64,000 nucleotides of DNA from Magicicada septendecula (GCA_034769895.1 CM068367.1:316943986-317007985); one strand, 5' to 3'. Shown: positions 49,345 to 63,317, counted from the first letter of the stretch. Notes: generated by a model not told the origin, from the letters alone. Numbers and translations: made by a program.

Positions 49345-51298
49345 TGTAACGTTCTTCTCGAGCGTGTCCCTCTGATCTGTCCGAACACCTCTTAGCAGTC
49401 ACCACTTATGAATTATAAAGACCGAAGTTTAAATAAAGTGGTTGGCAATGTTACTCTAACAAAGCAGAAATCGAGGGTGTGTGATTTGGGTCAAGTAGGG
49501 AAGTTGTTTAGCCTGATTTTGGAAGAGAGAGCTAGTACCGTTGGTTTACCCTCGGTTTGAACGATTTATAAATTTTCAAATATTCGCCATGCACCGAATC
49601 AGCTGACTTTAACACTAGTCTCCAAATATAGATTAACCAGACGACACTGTGGCAGTAGACGACCTGGTGGATCGTCTTCTTCTTAGCTGTTCTGAAACTT
49701 AATACAACTACCCACTACAAGAAAGTACACACATTTTTATTTTTTAAATCTCAATTTTTCAATAATATTTATTAAAAATATTATTGGTTTTTTCTCTTCT
49801 GCCAAAATACAAATCTCACAATCGATCTTTTCCTTAATTAAAAACAAGATATCGACTTCATTGAGTAAACATGGAATTGTAAAAAAAAAATATATATGGT
49901 TTTTGACCAAATTTTATACTATATTTAAAACATCAATCAATACATAATTCTTTGTTATTTTCCCAGGGTTAAGGGTAAGTTCTTTTTGTTATGAGATGGT
50001 TATAAATGGATAATTATACTACGCTTTACAAATACCGAAAAATATTCAAAAATTTGTTTATTTTTGCTTAGTACGTAGTTCCGGAAATGTCCGTAAGAGA
50101 GCAGAGCGCGTTTGTTTTCATTAGAACATGTGATTAATTTTTAATAGTTTTTGTTCTATACAACCATTCGGAATGAGTTTTCTTCGTTAAATATTAAACG
50201 AAATGTTTATATTACCTCTCTTCTTACAGTTCTTACTTGAATGAAGCCGTTTCTCCGGTGGTGTCCGTCTTTGGTTGTAATTTCATTACCGTCTGGCCAA
50301 TATTATATCGTCAAACTTGAAACATAGCGAAACTAGGCCTGATCGTCCAAAAAGGTTTTTCTTTCACTTTTATTATGGAGTATAGCAATTTAACTTTGAT
50401 AAATAAGGTAGGAGTATATAATGTTCATACTGTTGTTTAATTTTGTACCAATTTTGCACTTCTCAAAGGTTTCTAAAAGGATATTTTAATAAAATTGTGG
50501 TCGCATCATTTTGTCAACTCGCCAGGTTTAATTTTTAAATTCGATTAACAATACTTGTTATTTTCGTCACTCTTAGTAACCCATAATATTTTTATATCTT
50601 TTTATTGGTTCTGCTATTTAATTTTTTGTATATAGGCAGTTTGTAATTATTATAAATTTATATTTTATTTACAGAAAAATAATTCTTTTTAATTTCGGTT
50701 TCTTTCCCAATTTGGTTTACATAATAGGTTTCTGTTCATTTTCTTATAACCTTGGATATAAGTATTTAATAGTTTTATTAACTTTAAATGAATTTATATA
50801 TTATTTATTAGTCTCTCATAGTATTCCTACACTGCACTACTTCCTTCTGCCATTTCCCTCATACAGTATTATTTTAATTTTTTATTATCATCTGATATTT
50901 AAATCTTTTATGTTTTTTAAAATGAACCCTGGGTTATCTTATACTATAACACAAATATTTGAAAAAATATAAAATTAACTTAGGTATTAAACTTGGTTGT
51001 CTACACAATATAAACATTACAACAAATTAACAAAATACATAATCAGTTAGTAGCATTATAGTCTACTATCATCGTTTATAATTCTCATACCTACAGCACA
51101 ATTCTGTAAGAAGTTCCCTTCCCTTTCACTTTTTACCTCAATGGGTACACTATAACTCACTTGTCACTGTATATCACTCGAATTGTTTATAATGTTTAGT
51201 GATACAATTTAATTTTGAGCTCGTTATAGTTTACCCATTTCTGACCTTTATGGTATTACAAGAGTTAATTTATTGGGACCGGGTTATGTACCGTTACA
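49345..51298 (-). repeat. LTR 2 of the array
   Basis: 1954 bp. It shares with LTR 3 and LTR 4 the variants that set LTR 1 apart, and has one private difference near 50589. Confidence 0.9.
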
Positions 51299-52660
51299 TA
51301 AAGCCCCCCCACTAGAACAAATTTATTTTGGTTTTACTCGTTTATTAAAATAAATTGTTGATTGTTTCAATTCTCCTAATATTCTTGGCTTTATTCTTCA
51401 TAATATCTTCATTTATTTCAAACTGGTTGTATACTGACTGGTAATTCAGACTGGTGGTAATTGCTGTTTTCTTACTCAACTCTCTCTCTCTTGGAGACAA
51501 ATTCATCAATTATTTATTTCTCTGGGTAGTGGTACTTCCACATTTTATTTGATAAGGACTGGTCACACTAATCATATTAAACTTGTTTTAACACTCATTT
51601 CTATTTACTTCTATAAATTAGCTTTATCAATTAAGCTTCAGTCTGCTATCTTCCTTCTATTTTCTTCATTTATACTTCTGGAATCTAATATCACTCTTTT
51701 CAGCTATTTTATAATTATTATCCCTTAAATATTCAATTTCCCTAACATTTTTCCCTATCTTGTGCGGTGGTACCAGTAGGGTGGCCACTCTGGGTCCATA
51801 CTCCTCTGTCCATCCTTACACCTTCTGAGACCAGGGGAACATCATCCCTGCTCATAAAAATTATTGCCGGAACATTTCTACGGTCAATACATAAAAAATA
51901 AAAAAATTATAAGTAGTAGTCAATTAGCGACTAGTACTAAACACTTTTGGGATTCTTCATACTGTAGCTGTTTGCATTTATTTATATATTTCTTCTTCTC
52001 CTTGATTCCTTCTTCTTTTCCATTAACTAATAGCATATAACATTATTGATAGGCTTTATGTTAAAATTCTTTTGACTTTACTTCTTGTGACATATTTCTC
52101 CGTATCATTTCTTCTTACATAATCTTCAATTCCGAGAAATTCTAATTATTGTATTAATTATCATCCTCCTTCAGTTTCATTGGAGTCATTAAATTATTCT
52201 TTATTCTTCTTATCTGAGCACATTACCATCAATTGTTTTTGTTCATTTAATTTTTCTTCTGTTTGTTACCATTAAAAATATTACTTTCCTATTATTTCAT
52301 TTTAAATCAATTCTTTATAACTCTTATTTACTAATCAGTTCTTATTTTTTGTTAAATTAAATGGTTTCGAAATATCTTAAATTGTATTATTTCTGAATAA
52401 ATTAAGTAAGTTGTCCTTACGTAGTTTTTATTAAATCGTCTTGTTCCTGGATAAATTGTTGAGTAAGTTGTTCTTACATTTTTTCTTTCAGAATTTTGGG
52501 GTTTTAGTCTCTTCATTTTAAATTATATGGTTTCAAAATAACTTGACTAAGATGTCCTTACATGGTTTTTGAATTTTGGGGTTTTCTTCCGCTATTCAAT
52601 GGGTTGCTGGGTCGGTTTTCAGAATTTCAGTCCCCTTTTTCTGGTTGGTTAGTGTTTAGT

Positions 52661-54022
52661 TTAACCATGGTCCATTAATTCAGGTACTCCCTTTACTCGG
52701 ATTACTGGGGTATTCATAATGATTTTGGTATTTGTTATATACCTCTCTTTCACCTGGCATCGTAACTCAGCTGATACAAAGTCTTTATAGAAGTCACGGT
52801 TTTCCGTCATTGTTAGTTCTTTTTTAACTAACAGGTATTGCACCTCCTCTGACATAACATATTCACTCATCTTTAATATCATTCCATTCCCGTTTTCCTC
52901 TGGATAATTTACCAAATTTTTTAATGATATATTCCGTCTTGATGATATGACTGATATCTTCTGATGCACTTCAATCGTCGACATATTTAAATGATATCCA
53001 AACTTAATTAATTCCCTCTGTTCATTAATTGGGAGGTTAAATACATTAATTAATCCATCTGTAATCATCTCCCATTCTTCCCTTGTATTTATTATTTTCT
53101 TTCTACATGTTTTTCTTATTTCCTTGGTCTTCTTTTCCAGGTATTGATTATCCTCTTTGTTGTGGCTATTTTTATTTTCCAATGGCATTACACCTTGGTA
53201 TTCTGTAATTTCTATTTCCTTCCTACTCTCTTCTGTGTTTGGACTTACTATAATACCTTCTGAGGTGCTGTCTGATGTTTCATCCAAATTCTTGAAACTA
53301 TGGTCCATTTGTTTATTTGTCTCCTCCTTGTATGTATCTGCTTTTTGGCTAAGTGTATTAACATTTTCAAACTTCTCTCCGAAAGTTTCCCATATCTCCT
53401 TATTGAACTTCTCCATCTTACCCTCAAATTGTTTTAAATTCTCATTATTCTCTTCAAATTTTGCATTCATCTCTTCTCTTTGTCCTTCAACCGTTTCTTT
53501 CAGTTCATGGTATTGTTCATTCATGGTTTGTTTGATATTTCCATGAATGGTTTCTATTTTTTCATTTAGTTATTTGACTAAACTTTCCTGAATGCTCTCT
53601 ATTTTCTCATTGGTCTGTCTATTTTGTTCCTCCTGTTTCTTAAAATTCTCCTTATTTTCCTCATTGGTCTGTCTCAAGTTTTCCTCCTGTTTCTTAAAAT
53701 TTTCCTCTATTTTGTTATTGGTTTGCTTTGAAGTTTCCTCCTGTTTTCTAAATTGTTCAGCCATAAATTTCATCATGTCTTGCCAATTAGGTTCTTCTCT
53801 GGCTACCGCTTTGTCTGGTTGGTCCCCTTGGGCATCATCTTCAATTATTTCCGTTTCCGGGTCCATAACTACTTCGGTTTCTTCTTTATCACCTGTCTGT
53901 TGGTCCATTTCACTGTCCGTGACTAATTCTATTTCTTGTTCCTGTCCACCTTCTTCCTTCTCCTTTTCTTCTGCCCTCTTCTTCGATCTGCCTCGGGTAT
54001 TATGCATTTCTTGTTTTCTCAT
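52661..54022 (-). pseudogene. Gag-like region, unit 2
   Basis: The predicted product is the same as in unit 1 over its whole length, with the same state (broken about once). It shares with unit 3 a variant just after its end that unit 1 lacks. Confidence 0.65.
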
Positions 54023-54117
54023 AACTGCCGACGATAATTAGATTTGTTGGTATATTAATTTATTAAAAATATCAAAATTCTTTTCTAATTACAGCCCTTT
54101 TACGTTGAGCACCAATT

Positions 54118-56071
54118 TGTAACGTTCTTCTCGAGCGTGTCCCTCTGATCTGTCCGAACACCTCTTAGCAGTCACCACTTATGAATTATAAAGACCGAAG
54201 TTTAAATAAAGTGGTTGGCAATGTTACTCTAACAAAGCAGAAATCGAGGGTGTGTGATTTGGGTCAAGTAGGGAAGTTGTTTAGCCTGATTTTGGAAGAG
54301 AGAGCTAGTACCGTTGGTTTACCCTCGGTTTGAACGATTTATAAATTTTCAAATATTCGCCATGCACCGAATCAGCTGACTTTAACACTAGTCTCCAAAT
54401 ATAGATTAACCAGACGACACTGTGGCAGTAGACGACCTGGTGGATCGTCTTCTTCTTAGCTGTTCTGAAACTTAATACAACTACCCACTACAAGAAAGTA
54501 CACACATTTTTATTTTTTAAATCTCAATTTTTCAATAATATTTATTAAAAATATTATTGGTTTTTTCTCTTCTGCCAAAATACAAATCTCACAATCGATC
54601 TTTTCCTTAATTAAAAACAAGATATCGACTTCATTGAGTAAACATGGAATTGTAAAAAAAAAATATATATGGTTTTTGACCAAATTTTATACTATATTTA
54701 AAACATCAATCAATACATAATTCTTTGTTATTTTCCCAGGGTTAAGGGTAAGTTCTTTTTGTTATGAGATGGTTATAAATGGATAATTATACTACGCTTT
54801 ACAAATACCGAAAAATATTCAAAAATTTGTTTATTTTTGCTTAGTACGTAGTTCCGGAAATGTCCGTAAGAGAGCAGAGCGCGTTTGTTTTCATTAGAAC
54901 ATGTGATTAATTTTTAATAGTTTTTGTTCTATACAACCATTCGGAATGAGTTTTCTTCGTTAAATATTAAACGAAATGTTTATATTACCTCTCTTCTTAC
55001 AGTTCTTACTTGAATGAAGCCGTTTCTCCGGTGGTGTCCGTCTTTGGTTGTAATTTCATTACCGTCTGGCCAATATTATATCGTCAAACTTGAAACATAG
55101 CGAAACTAGGCCTGATCGTCCAAAAAGGTTTTTCTTTCACTTTTATTATGGAGTATAGCAATTTAACTTTGATAAATAAGGTAGGAGTATATAATGTTCA
55201 TACTGTTGTTTAATTTTGTACCAATTTTGCACTTCTCAAAGGTTTCTAAAAGGATATTTTAATAAAATTGTGGTCGCATCATTTTGTCAACTCGCCAGGT
55301 TTAATTTTTAAATTCGATTAACAATACTTGTTATTTTCGTCACTCTTAGTAACCCATAATTTTTTTATATCTTTTTATTGGTTCTGCTATTTACTTTTTT
55401 GTATATAGGCAGTTTGTAATTATTATAAATTTATATTTTATTTACAGAAAAATAATTCTTTTTAATTTCGGTTTCTTTCCCAATTTGGTTTACATAATAG
55501 GTTTCTGTTCATTTTCTTATAACCTTGGATATAAGTATTTAATAGTTTTATTAACTTTAAATGAATTTATATATTATTTATTAGTCTCTCATAGTATTCC
55601 TACACTGCACTACTTCCTTCTGCCATTTCCCTCATACAGTATTATTTTAATTTTTTATTATCATCTGATATTTAAATCTTTTATGTTTTTTAAAATGAAC
55701 CCTGGGTTATCTTATACTATAACACAAATATTTGAAAAAATATAAAATTAACTTAGGTATTAAACTTGGTTGTCTACACAATATAAACATTACAACAAAT
55801 TAACAAAATACATAATCAGTTAGTAGCATTATAGTCTACTATCATCGTTTATAATTCTCATACCTACAGCACAATTCTGTAAGAAGTTCCCTTCCCTTTC
55901 ACTTTTTACCTCAATGGGTACACTATAACTCACTTGTCACTGTATATCACTCGAATTGTTTATAATGTTTAGTGATACAATTTAATTTTGAGCTCGTTAT
56001 AGTTTACCCATTTCTGACCTTTATGGTATTACAAGAGTTAATTTATTGGGACCGGGTTATGTACCGTTACA
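54118..56071 (-). repeat. LTR 3 of the array
   Basis: 1954 bp. It shares with LTR 4 a variant near 55394 that LTR 1 and LTR 2 do not have. Confidence 0.9.
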
Positions 56072-57433
56072 TAAAGCCCCCCCACTAGAACAAATTTATT
56101 TTGGTTTTACTCGTTTATTAAAATAAATTGTTGATTGTTTCAATTCTCCTAATATTCTTGGCTTTATTCTTCATAATATCTTCATTTATTTCAAACTGGT
56201 TGTATACTGACTGGTAATTCAGACTGGTGGTAATTGCTGTTTTCTTACTCAACTCTCTCTCTCTTGGAGACAAATTCATCAATTATTTATTTCTCTGGGT
56301 AGTGGTACTTCCACATTTTATTTGATAAGGACTGGTCACACTAATCATATTAAACTTGTTTTAACACTCATTTCTATTTACTTCTATAAATTAGCTTTAT
56401 CAATTAAGCTTCAGTCTGCTATCTTCCTTCTATTTTCTTCATTTATACTTCTGGAATCTAATATCACTCTTTTCAGCTATTTTATAATTATTATCCCTTA
56501 AATATTCAATTTCCCTAACATTTTTCCCTATCTTGTGCGGTGGTACCAGTAGGGTGGCCACTCTGGGTCCATACTCCTCTGTCCATCCTTACACCTTCTG
56601 AGACCAGGGGAACATCATCCCTGCTCATAAAAATTATTGCCGGAACATTTCTACGGTCAATACATAAAAAATAAAAAAATTATAAGTAGTAGTCAATTAG
56701 CGACTAGTACTAAACACTTTTGGGATTCTTCATACTGTAGCTGTTTGCATTTATTTATATATTTCTTCTTCTCCTTGATTCCTTCTTCTTTTCCATTAAC
56801 TAATAGCATATAACATTATTGATAGGCTTTATGTTAAAATTCTTTTGACTTTACTTCTTGTGACATATTTCTCCGTATCATTTCTTCTTACATAATCTTC
56901 AATTCCGAGAAATTCTAATTATTGTATTAATTATCATCCTCCTTCAGTTTCATTGGAGTCATTAAATTATTCTTTATTCTTCTTATCTGAGCACATTACC
57001 ATCAATTGTTTTTGTTCATTTAATTTTTCTTCTGTTTGTTACCATTAAAAATATTACTTTCCTATTATTTCATTTTAAATCAATTCTTTATAACTCTTAT
57101 TTACTAATCAGTTCTTATTTTTTGTTAAATTAAATGGTTTCGAAATATCTTAAATTGTATTATTTCTGAATAAATTAAGTAAGTTGTCCTTACGTAGTTT
57201 TTATTAAATCGTCTTGTTCCTGGATAAATTGTTGAGTAAGTTGTTCTTACATTTTTTCTTTCAGAATTTTGGGGTTTTAGTCTCTTCATTTTAAATTATA
57301 TGGTTTCAAAATAACTTGACTAAGATGTCCTTACATGGTTTTTGAATTTTGGGGTTTTCTTCCGCTATTCAATGGGTTGCTGGGTCGGTTTTCAGAATTT
57401 CAGTCCCCTTTTTCTGGTTGGTTAGTGTTTAGT

Positions 57434-58795
57434 TTAACCATGGTCCATTAATTCAGGTACTCCCTTTACTCGGATTACTGGGGTATTCATAATGATTTTG
57501 GTATTTGTTATATACCTCTCTTTCACCTGGCATCGTAACTCAGCTGATACAAAGTCTTTATAGAAGTCACGGTTTTCCGTCATTGTTAGTTCTTTTTTAA
57601 CTAACAGGTATTGCACCTCCTCTGACATAACATATTCACTCATCTTTAATATCATTCCATTCCCGTTTTCCTCTGGATAATTTACCAAATTTTTTAATGA
57701 TATATTCCGTCTTGATGATATGACTGATATCTTCTGATGCACTTCAATCGTCGACATATTTAAATGATATCCAAACTTAATTAATTCCCTCTGTTCATTA
57801 ATTGGGAGGTTAAATACATTAATTAATCCATCTGTAATCATCTCCCATTCTTCCCTTGTATTTATTATTTTCTTTCTACATGTTTTTCTTATTTCCTTGG
57901 TCTTCTTTTCCAGGTATTGATTATCCTCTTTGTTGTGGCTATTTTTATTTTCCAATGGCATTACACCTTGGTATTCTGTAATTTCTATTTCCTTCCTACT
58001 CTCTTCTGTGTTTGGACTTACTATAATACCTTCTGAGGTGCTGTCTGATGTTTCATCCAAATTCTTGAAACTATGGTCCATTTGTTTATTTGTCTCCTCC
58101 TTGTATGTATCTGCTTTTTGGCTAAGTGTATTAACATTTTCAAACTTCTCTCCGAAAGTTTCCCATATCTCCTTATTGAACTTCTCCATCTTACCCTCAA
58201 ATTGTTTTAAATTCTCATTATTCTCTTCAAATTTTGCATTCATCTCTTCTCTTTGTCCTTCAACCGTTTCTTTCAGTTCATGGTATTGTTCATTCATGGT
58301 TTGTTTGATATTTCCATGAATGGTTTCTATTTTTTCATTTAGTTATTTGACTAAACTTTCCTGAATGCTCTCTATTTTCTCATTGGTCTGTCTATTTTGT
58401 TCCTCCTGTTTCTTAAAATTCTCCTTATTTTCCTCATTGGTCTGTCTCAAGTTTTCCTCCTGTTTCTTAAAATTTTCCTCTATTTTGTTATTGGTTTGCT
58501 TTGAAGTTTCCTCCTGTTTTCTAAATTGTTCAGCCATAAATTTCATCATGTCTTGCCAATTAGGTTCTTCTCTGGCTACCGCTTTGTCTGGTTGGTCCCC
58601 TTGGGCATCATCTTCAATTATTTCCGTTTCCGGGTCCATAACTACTTCGGTTTCTTCTTTATCACCTGTCTGTTGGTCCATTTCACTGTCCGTGACTAAT
58701 TCTATTTCTTGTTCCTGTCCACCTTCTTCCTTCTCCTTTTCTTCTGCCCTCTTCTTCGATCTGCCTCGGGTATTATGCATTTCTTGTTTTCTCAT
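57434..58795 (-). pseudogene. Gag-like region, unit 3
   Basis: Identical in predicted product to units 1 and 2, including the same break, so the break predates the expansion of the array. Confidence 0.65.
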
Positions 58796-58890
58796 AACTG
58801 CCGACGATAATTAGATTTGTTGGTATATTAATTTATTAAAAATATCAAAATTCTTTTCTAATTACAGCCCTTTTACGTTGAGCACCAATT

Positions 58891-60844
58891 TGTAACGTTC
58901 TTCTCGAGCGTGTCCCTCTGATCTGTCCGAACACCTCTTAGCAGTCACCACTTATGAATTATAAAGACCGAAGTTTAAATAAAGTGGTTGGCAATGTTAC
59001 TCTAACAAAGCAGAAATCGAGGGTGTGTGATTTGGGTCAAGTAGGGAAGTTGTTTAGCCTGATTTTGGAAGAGAGAGCTAGTACCGTTGGTTTACCCTCG
59101 GTTTGAACGATTTATAAATTTTCAAATATTCGCCATGCACCGAATCAGCTGACTTTAACACTAGTCTCCAAATATAGATTAACCAGACGACACTGTGGCA
59201 GTAGACGACCTGGTGGATCGTCTTCTTCTTAGCTGTTCTGAAACTTAATACAACTACCCACTACAAGAAAGTACACACATTTTTATTTTTTAAATCTCAA
59301 TTTTTCAATAATATTTATTAAAAATATTATTGGTTTTTTCTCTTCTGCCAAAATACAAATCTCACAATCGATCTTTTCCTTAATTAAAAACAAGATATCG
59401 ACTTCATTGAGTAAACATGGAATTGTAAAAAAAAAATATATATGGTTTTTGACCAAATTTTATACTATATTTAAAACATCAATCAATACATAATTCTTTG
59501 TTATTTTCCCAGGGTTAAGGGTAAGTTCTTTTTGTTATGAGATGGTTATAAATGGATAATTATACTACACTTTACAAATACCGAAAAATATTCAAAAATT
59601 TGTTTATTTTTGCTTAGTACGTAGTTCCGGAAATGTCCGTAAGAGAGCAGAGCGCGTTTGTTTTCATTAGAACATGTGATTAATTTTTAATAGTTTTTGT
59701 TCTATACAACCATTCGGAATGAGTTTTCTTCGTTAAATATTAAACGAAATGTTTATATTACCTCTCTTCTTACAGTTCTTACTTGAATGAAGCCGTTTCT
59801 CCGGTGGTGTCCGTCTTTGGTTGTAATTTCATTACCGTCTGGCCAATATTATATCGTCAAACTTGAAACATAGCGAAACTAGGCCTGATCGTCCAAAAAG
59901 GTTTTTCTTTCACTTTTATTATGGAGTATAGCAATTTAACTTTGATAAATAAGGTAGGAGTATATAATGTTCATACTGTTGTTTAATTTTGTACCAATTT
60001 TGCACTTCTCAAAGGTTTCTAAAAGGATATTTTAATAAAATTGTGGTCGCATCATTTTGTCAACTCGCCAGGTTTAATTTTTAAATTCGATTAACAATAC
60101 TTGTTATTTTCGTCACTCTTAGTAACCCATAATTTTTTTATATCTTTTTATTGGTTCTGCTATTTACTTTTTTGTATATAGGCAGTTTGTAATTATTATA
60201 AATTTATATTTTATTTACAGAAAAATAATTCTTTTTAATTTCGGTTTCTTTCCCAATTTGGTTTACATAATAGGTTTCTGTTCATTTTCTTATAACCTTG
60301 GATATAAGTATTTAATAGTTTTATTAACTTTAAATGAATTTATATATTATTTATTAGTCTCTCATAGTATTCCTACACTGCACTACTTCCTTCTGCCATT
60401 TCCCTCATACAGTATTATTTTAATTTTTTATTATCATCTGATATTTAAATCTTTTATGTTTTTTAAAATGAACCCTGGGTTATCTTATACTATAACACAA
60501 ATATTTGAAAAAATATAAAATTAACTTAGGTATTAAACTTGGTTGTCTACACAATATAAACATTACAACAAATTAACAAAATACATAATCAGTTAGTAGC
60601 ATTATAGTCTACTATCATCGTTTATAATTCTCATACCTACAGCACAATTCTGTAAGAAGTTCCCTTCCCTTTCACTTTTTACCTCAATGGGTACACTATA
60701 ACTCACTTGTCACTGTATATCACTCGAATTGTTTATAATGTTTAGTGATACAATTTAATTTTGAGCTCGTTATAGTTTACCCATTTCTGACCTTTATGGT
60801 ATTACAAGAGTTAATTTATTGGGACCGGGTTATGTACCATTACA
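58891..60844 (-). repeat. LTR 4 of the array (outer end)
   Basis: 1954 bp. Its outer terminus reads CCATTACA instead of CCGTTACA and is followed by the ATAT duplication and then the Penelope-like element. In the minus-strand sense of the element this is the upstream LTR. Confidence 0.9.
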
Positions 60845-60884
60845 ATATGTAAACTTTCACTATGAACTTACTTTATGGTTTATT

Positions 60885-60925
60885 TCCCAAACGTTTCAAC
60901 GTGGTATACGTCTTCTTCAGTGGGA
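60885..60925 (-). ncRNA. Hammerhead-type ribozyme motif, reverse Penelope-like copy
   Basis: Same sequence as at 63898-63938, on the minus strand: TCCCA, CTGAAGA, a 16-nt segment with ACGT facing ACGT, GAAA, CGTT, TGGGA. Penelope-like elements are known to carry minimal hammerhead motifs near their ends. Confidence 0.65.
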
Positions 60926-61048
60926 GTAAATACTGAATGTCTTTACAGAGTAACGGTTATGGACTGTAGGTGTGTATGGTGGGAGTTGATGGTGGGAGGG
61001 AATTGGCGCTGGGGTTCAAATTGTGTGTTTGAATCAGTGTGTCGAAAA

Positions 61049-61354
61049 TTATGGAGATCTATAATGTAATTGTTCGTTTAATATGTTGTTTGGTTGTAGT
61101 GGGTGATATCTGTATATTTCAAATTGTTCTGCTGTGTTTAGTTTTCTACTTTTAGGTAAGCAGTGTAGTATTTCCATGTTGTGCTCTATGTTTGTGTAAC
61201 TGTGGTTTTCATTTTGTAAATGTGTGGCAAATGTGGAATATATGTAGTTTGTGGAGATGGCTTTTAAATGTTCTGAAAATCTAGAGGAAAAAGATCTTCC
61301 CGTCTGGCCGATGTAGAATTGGTGACAGTCATTGCAGTTTAATTTATAAACCCC
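61049..61354 (-). pseudogene. GIY-YIG endonuclease domain, reverse Penelope-like copy
   Basis: On the minus strand, GVYKLNCNDCHQFYIGQTGR gives the GVY and YIG halves of the motif, with the Arg and Glu of SRFSEHL downstream and a Cys pair (CNDC) between the halves. About 100 codons to the stop. This C-terminal nuclease is the mark of endonuclease-bearing Penelope-like elements and cuts DNA during insertion. Confidence 0.85.
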
Positions 61355-62241
61355 TGTTTTGCTGTATGTGTCTGTGTTTTTGTTAGTATTATTTATGTGT
61401 TTCCTAATGGTGTTGTTAGTTCTGTAGGCTACTTTATAATTGTGTTTCCTAAATGTGTTAGCAATTTTGTGTGTATTGGAATTGTAGTATGTAAGTGTGA
61501 TGTATTTACTGGGTTGTGTCCTGTTGGTTTGATGTGTTTAGGATGCGTTTGTGTAGTTTGTTTATTAAATCGGGATTGTATCCATTTTTGACTGCTATTT
61601 GTTTGATTGTGTTTAATTCTTCTTGGTAGTCATGTGTGTTTAGGGGTATTGAAGTGAGCCTGTGGAGCATGTAGTTGAAAGCTGCATGTTTGTGTTGAGT
61701 TGGGTGGTTGGATGAGTTATGTATGACCATGGTGGGTTTTCTGTATATATTGTATGTGTGTGTGTTGTTTGTTTTGGTAATTGTAAGGTCCAAGAAGTTT
61801 ATGCTATTGTTTTGTTCAAATTCGAGTGTGAATTTTAATTTATGGTGTATAGTGTTAATGTATTTGTGGAAATTTTCAATTTGTCTTTTGTTGCCGTTGT
61901 AGAGGAGTAAAATGTCATCAACATATACCTGTGCCAATATATTATTTTATTAATGTATTTGTTATTGTTCAGTATGTGTTCTTGTTCTATGGTGTGTACA
62001 AATATTTCGGCTAGTATACCTGATATAGGGGAGCCCATGGGTAGTCCATCTGTTTGTGTGTAAAACATGTTATTGTGTGCGAAATAATTTTGTTCAGTGA
62101 TGATTTTAGTGAGATGGATGATCTCTTTTATGTGTGTTTCAGGTGTGTTATTTATTTTTAGTAATTGTTCTAATGTATTTATAGTTTCTTTTATGGGTAC
62201 ATTGGTGTATAGGTTTGTTATGTCGAATGAAGCTAGTGTAT

Positions 62242-62266
62242 AATTTGGTTATGTTGTAACCAAATT
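62242..62266. repeat. Inversion junction of the Penelope-like dimer
   Basis: AATTTGGTT and AACCAAATT form 9-bp inverted arms around a 7-base loop exactly where the reverse copy meets the forward copy. The reverse copy thus shares the 9 bases at the start of the forward copy and then jumps about 320 bp inward to ACACTAGCTTC. Confidence 0.8.
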
Positions 62267-62548
62267 AAATAAAGACCCCACCCCAAAATATCACAAACAA
62301 ATAAATAAAATCTTAAATAACACAAAACACATAGTATCACCTGACAACATCAAATATCTAAAAAAATTATACCAAACCCCCCTACACTAAATGCACTACC
62401 AAAATTACACAAACCTAATATCCCCATCAGGCCACTTATAAACAACACACAAGCACCTGCACACAAAATAGCTAAACACTTAGATAAATTAATCAGAAAT
62501 AACATAAATATAACAAACAACACCACCGTCAAAAATAATTTAGATCTG

Positions 62549-63317
62549 GTGAATAAAACTCAACATGTCCACATTCCACACAATTCAACACTAGCTTCAT
62601 TCGACATAACAAACCTATACACCAATGTACCCATAAAAGAAACTATAAATACATTAGAACAACTACTAAAAATAAATAACACACCTGAAACACACATAAA
62701 AGAGACCATCCATCTCACTAAAATCATCACTGAACAAAATTATTTCGCACACAATAACATGTTTTACACACAAACAGATGGACTACCCATGGGCTCCCCT
62801 ATATCAGGTATACTAGCCGAAATATTTGTACACACCATAGAACAAGAACACATACTGAACAATAACAAATACATTAATAAAATAATATATTGGCCCAGGT
62901 ATGTTGATGACATTTTACTCCTCTACAACGGCAACAAAAGACAAATTTGAAAATTTCCACAAATACATTAACACTATACACCATAAATTAAAATTCACAC
63001 TCGAATTTGAACAAAACAATAGCATAAACTTCTTGGACCTTACAATTACCAAAACAAACAACACACACACATACAATATATACAGAAAACCCACCATGGT
63101 CATACATAACTCATCCAACCACCCAACTCAACACAAACATGCAGCTTTCAACTACATGCTCCACAGGCTCACTTCAATACCCCTAAACACACATGACTAC
63201 CAAGAATTAAACACAATCAAACAAATAGCAGTCAAAAATGGATACAATCCCGATTTAATAAACAAACTACACAAACGCATCCTAAACACATCAAACCAAC
63301 AGCACACAACCCAGTAA
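62549..63317 (+). pseudogene. Reverse transcriptase remnant, forward Penelope-like copy
   Basis: Contains FDITNLYTNVP (motif A, with the first catalytic Asp), GLPMGSPISGILAE (motif B) and YVDDILLLYNG (motif C). It lacks the expected upstream segment in the same frame and changes frame before the linker. Penelope-like reverse transcriptases are related to telomerase and prime from a cut made by the GIY-YIG domain. Confidence 0.85.

Larger units (their letters stand above)
44572..60844 (-). mobile_element. Tandem array of a gag-only LTR retroelement (four LTRs, three interiors)
   Basis: Sequence repeats with a period of 4773 bp. On the minus strand each LTR starts TGTAACGGTAC and ends CGTTACA. 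A polypurine stretch (GTGGGGGGGCTTTA) precedes each LTR start where an interior is present, and TGGTGCTCAACG, a primer-binding-like site, follows three bases after each LTR end. The order is LTR, interior, LTR, interior, LTR, interior, LTR, bounded by ATAT on both sides (44568-44571, 60845-60848). Each interior holds one gag-like region and no trace of protease, reverse transcriptase or integrase, so the family depends on a relative. The gag-like region is broken about once in every unit. Units are nearly identical, so the array is recent. Confidence 0.9.
60849..62241 (-). mobile_element. Penelope-like element, reverse copy
   Basis: On the minus strand it reads from the middle of the reverse transcriptase to the 3' end. 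Recognisable parts: TDGLPMGSPISGILAE (about 62050-62000), YVDDILLLYNG with the catalytic Asp pair (about 61920-61890), then a linker and a GIY-YIG endonuclease at 61354-61049. The open reading is broken more than once and the 5' part is missing. Its 3' end abuts the LTR array. It forms the left arm of a large palindrome with the forward copy. Confidence 0.9.
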
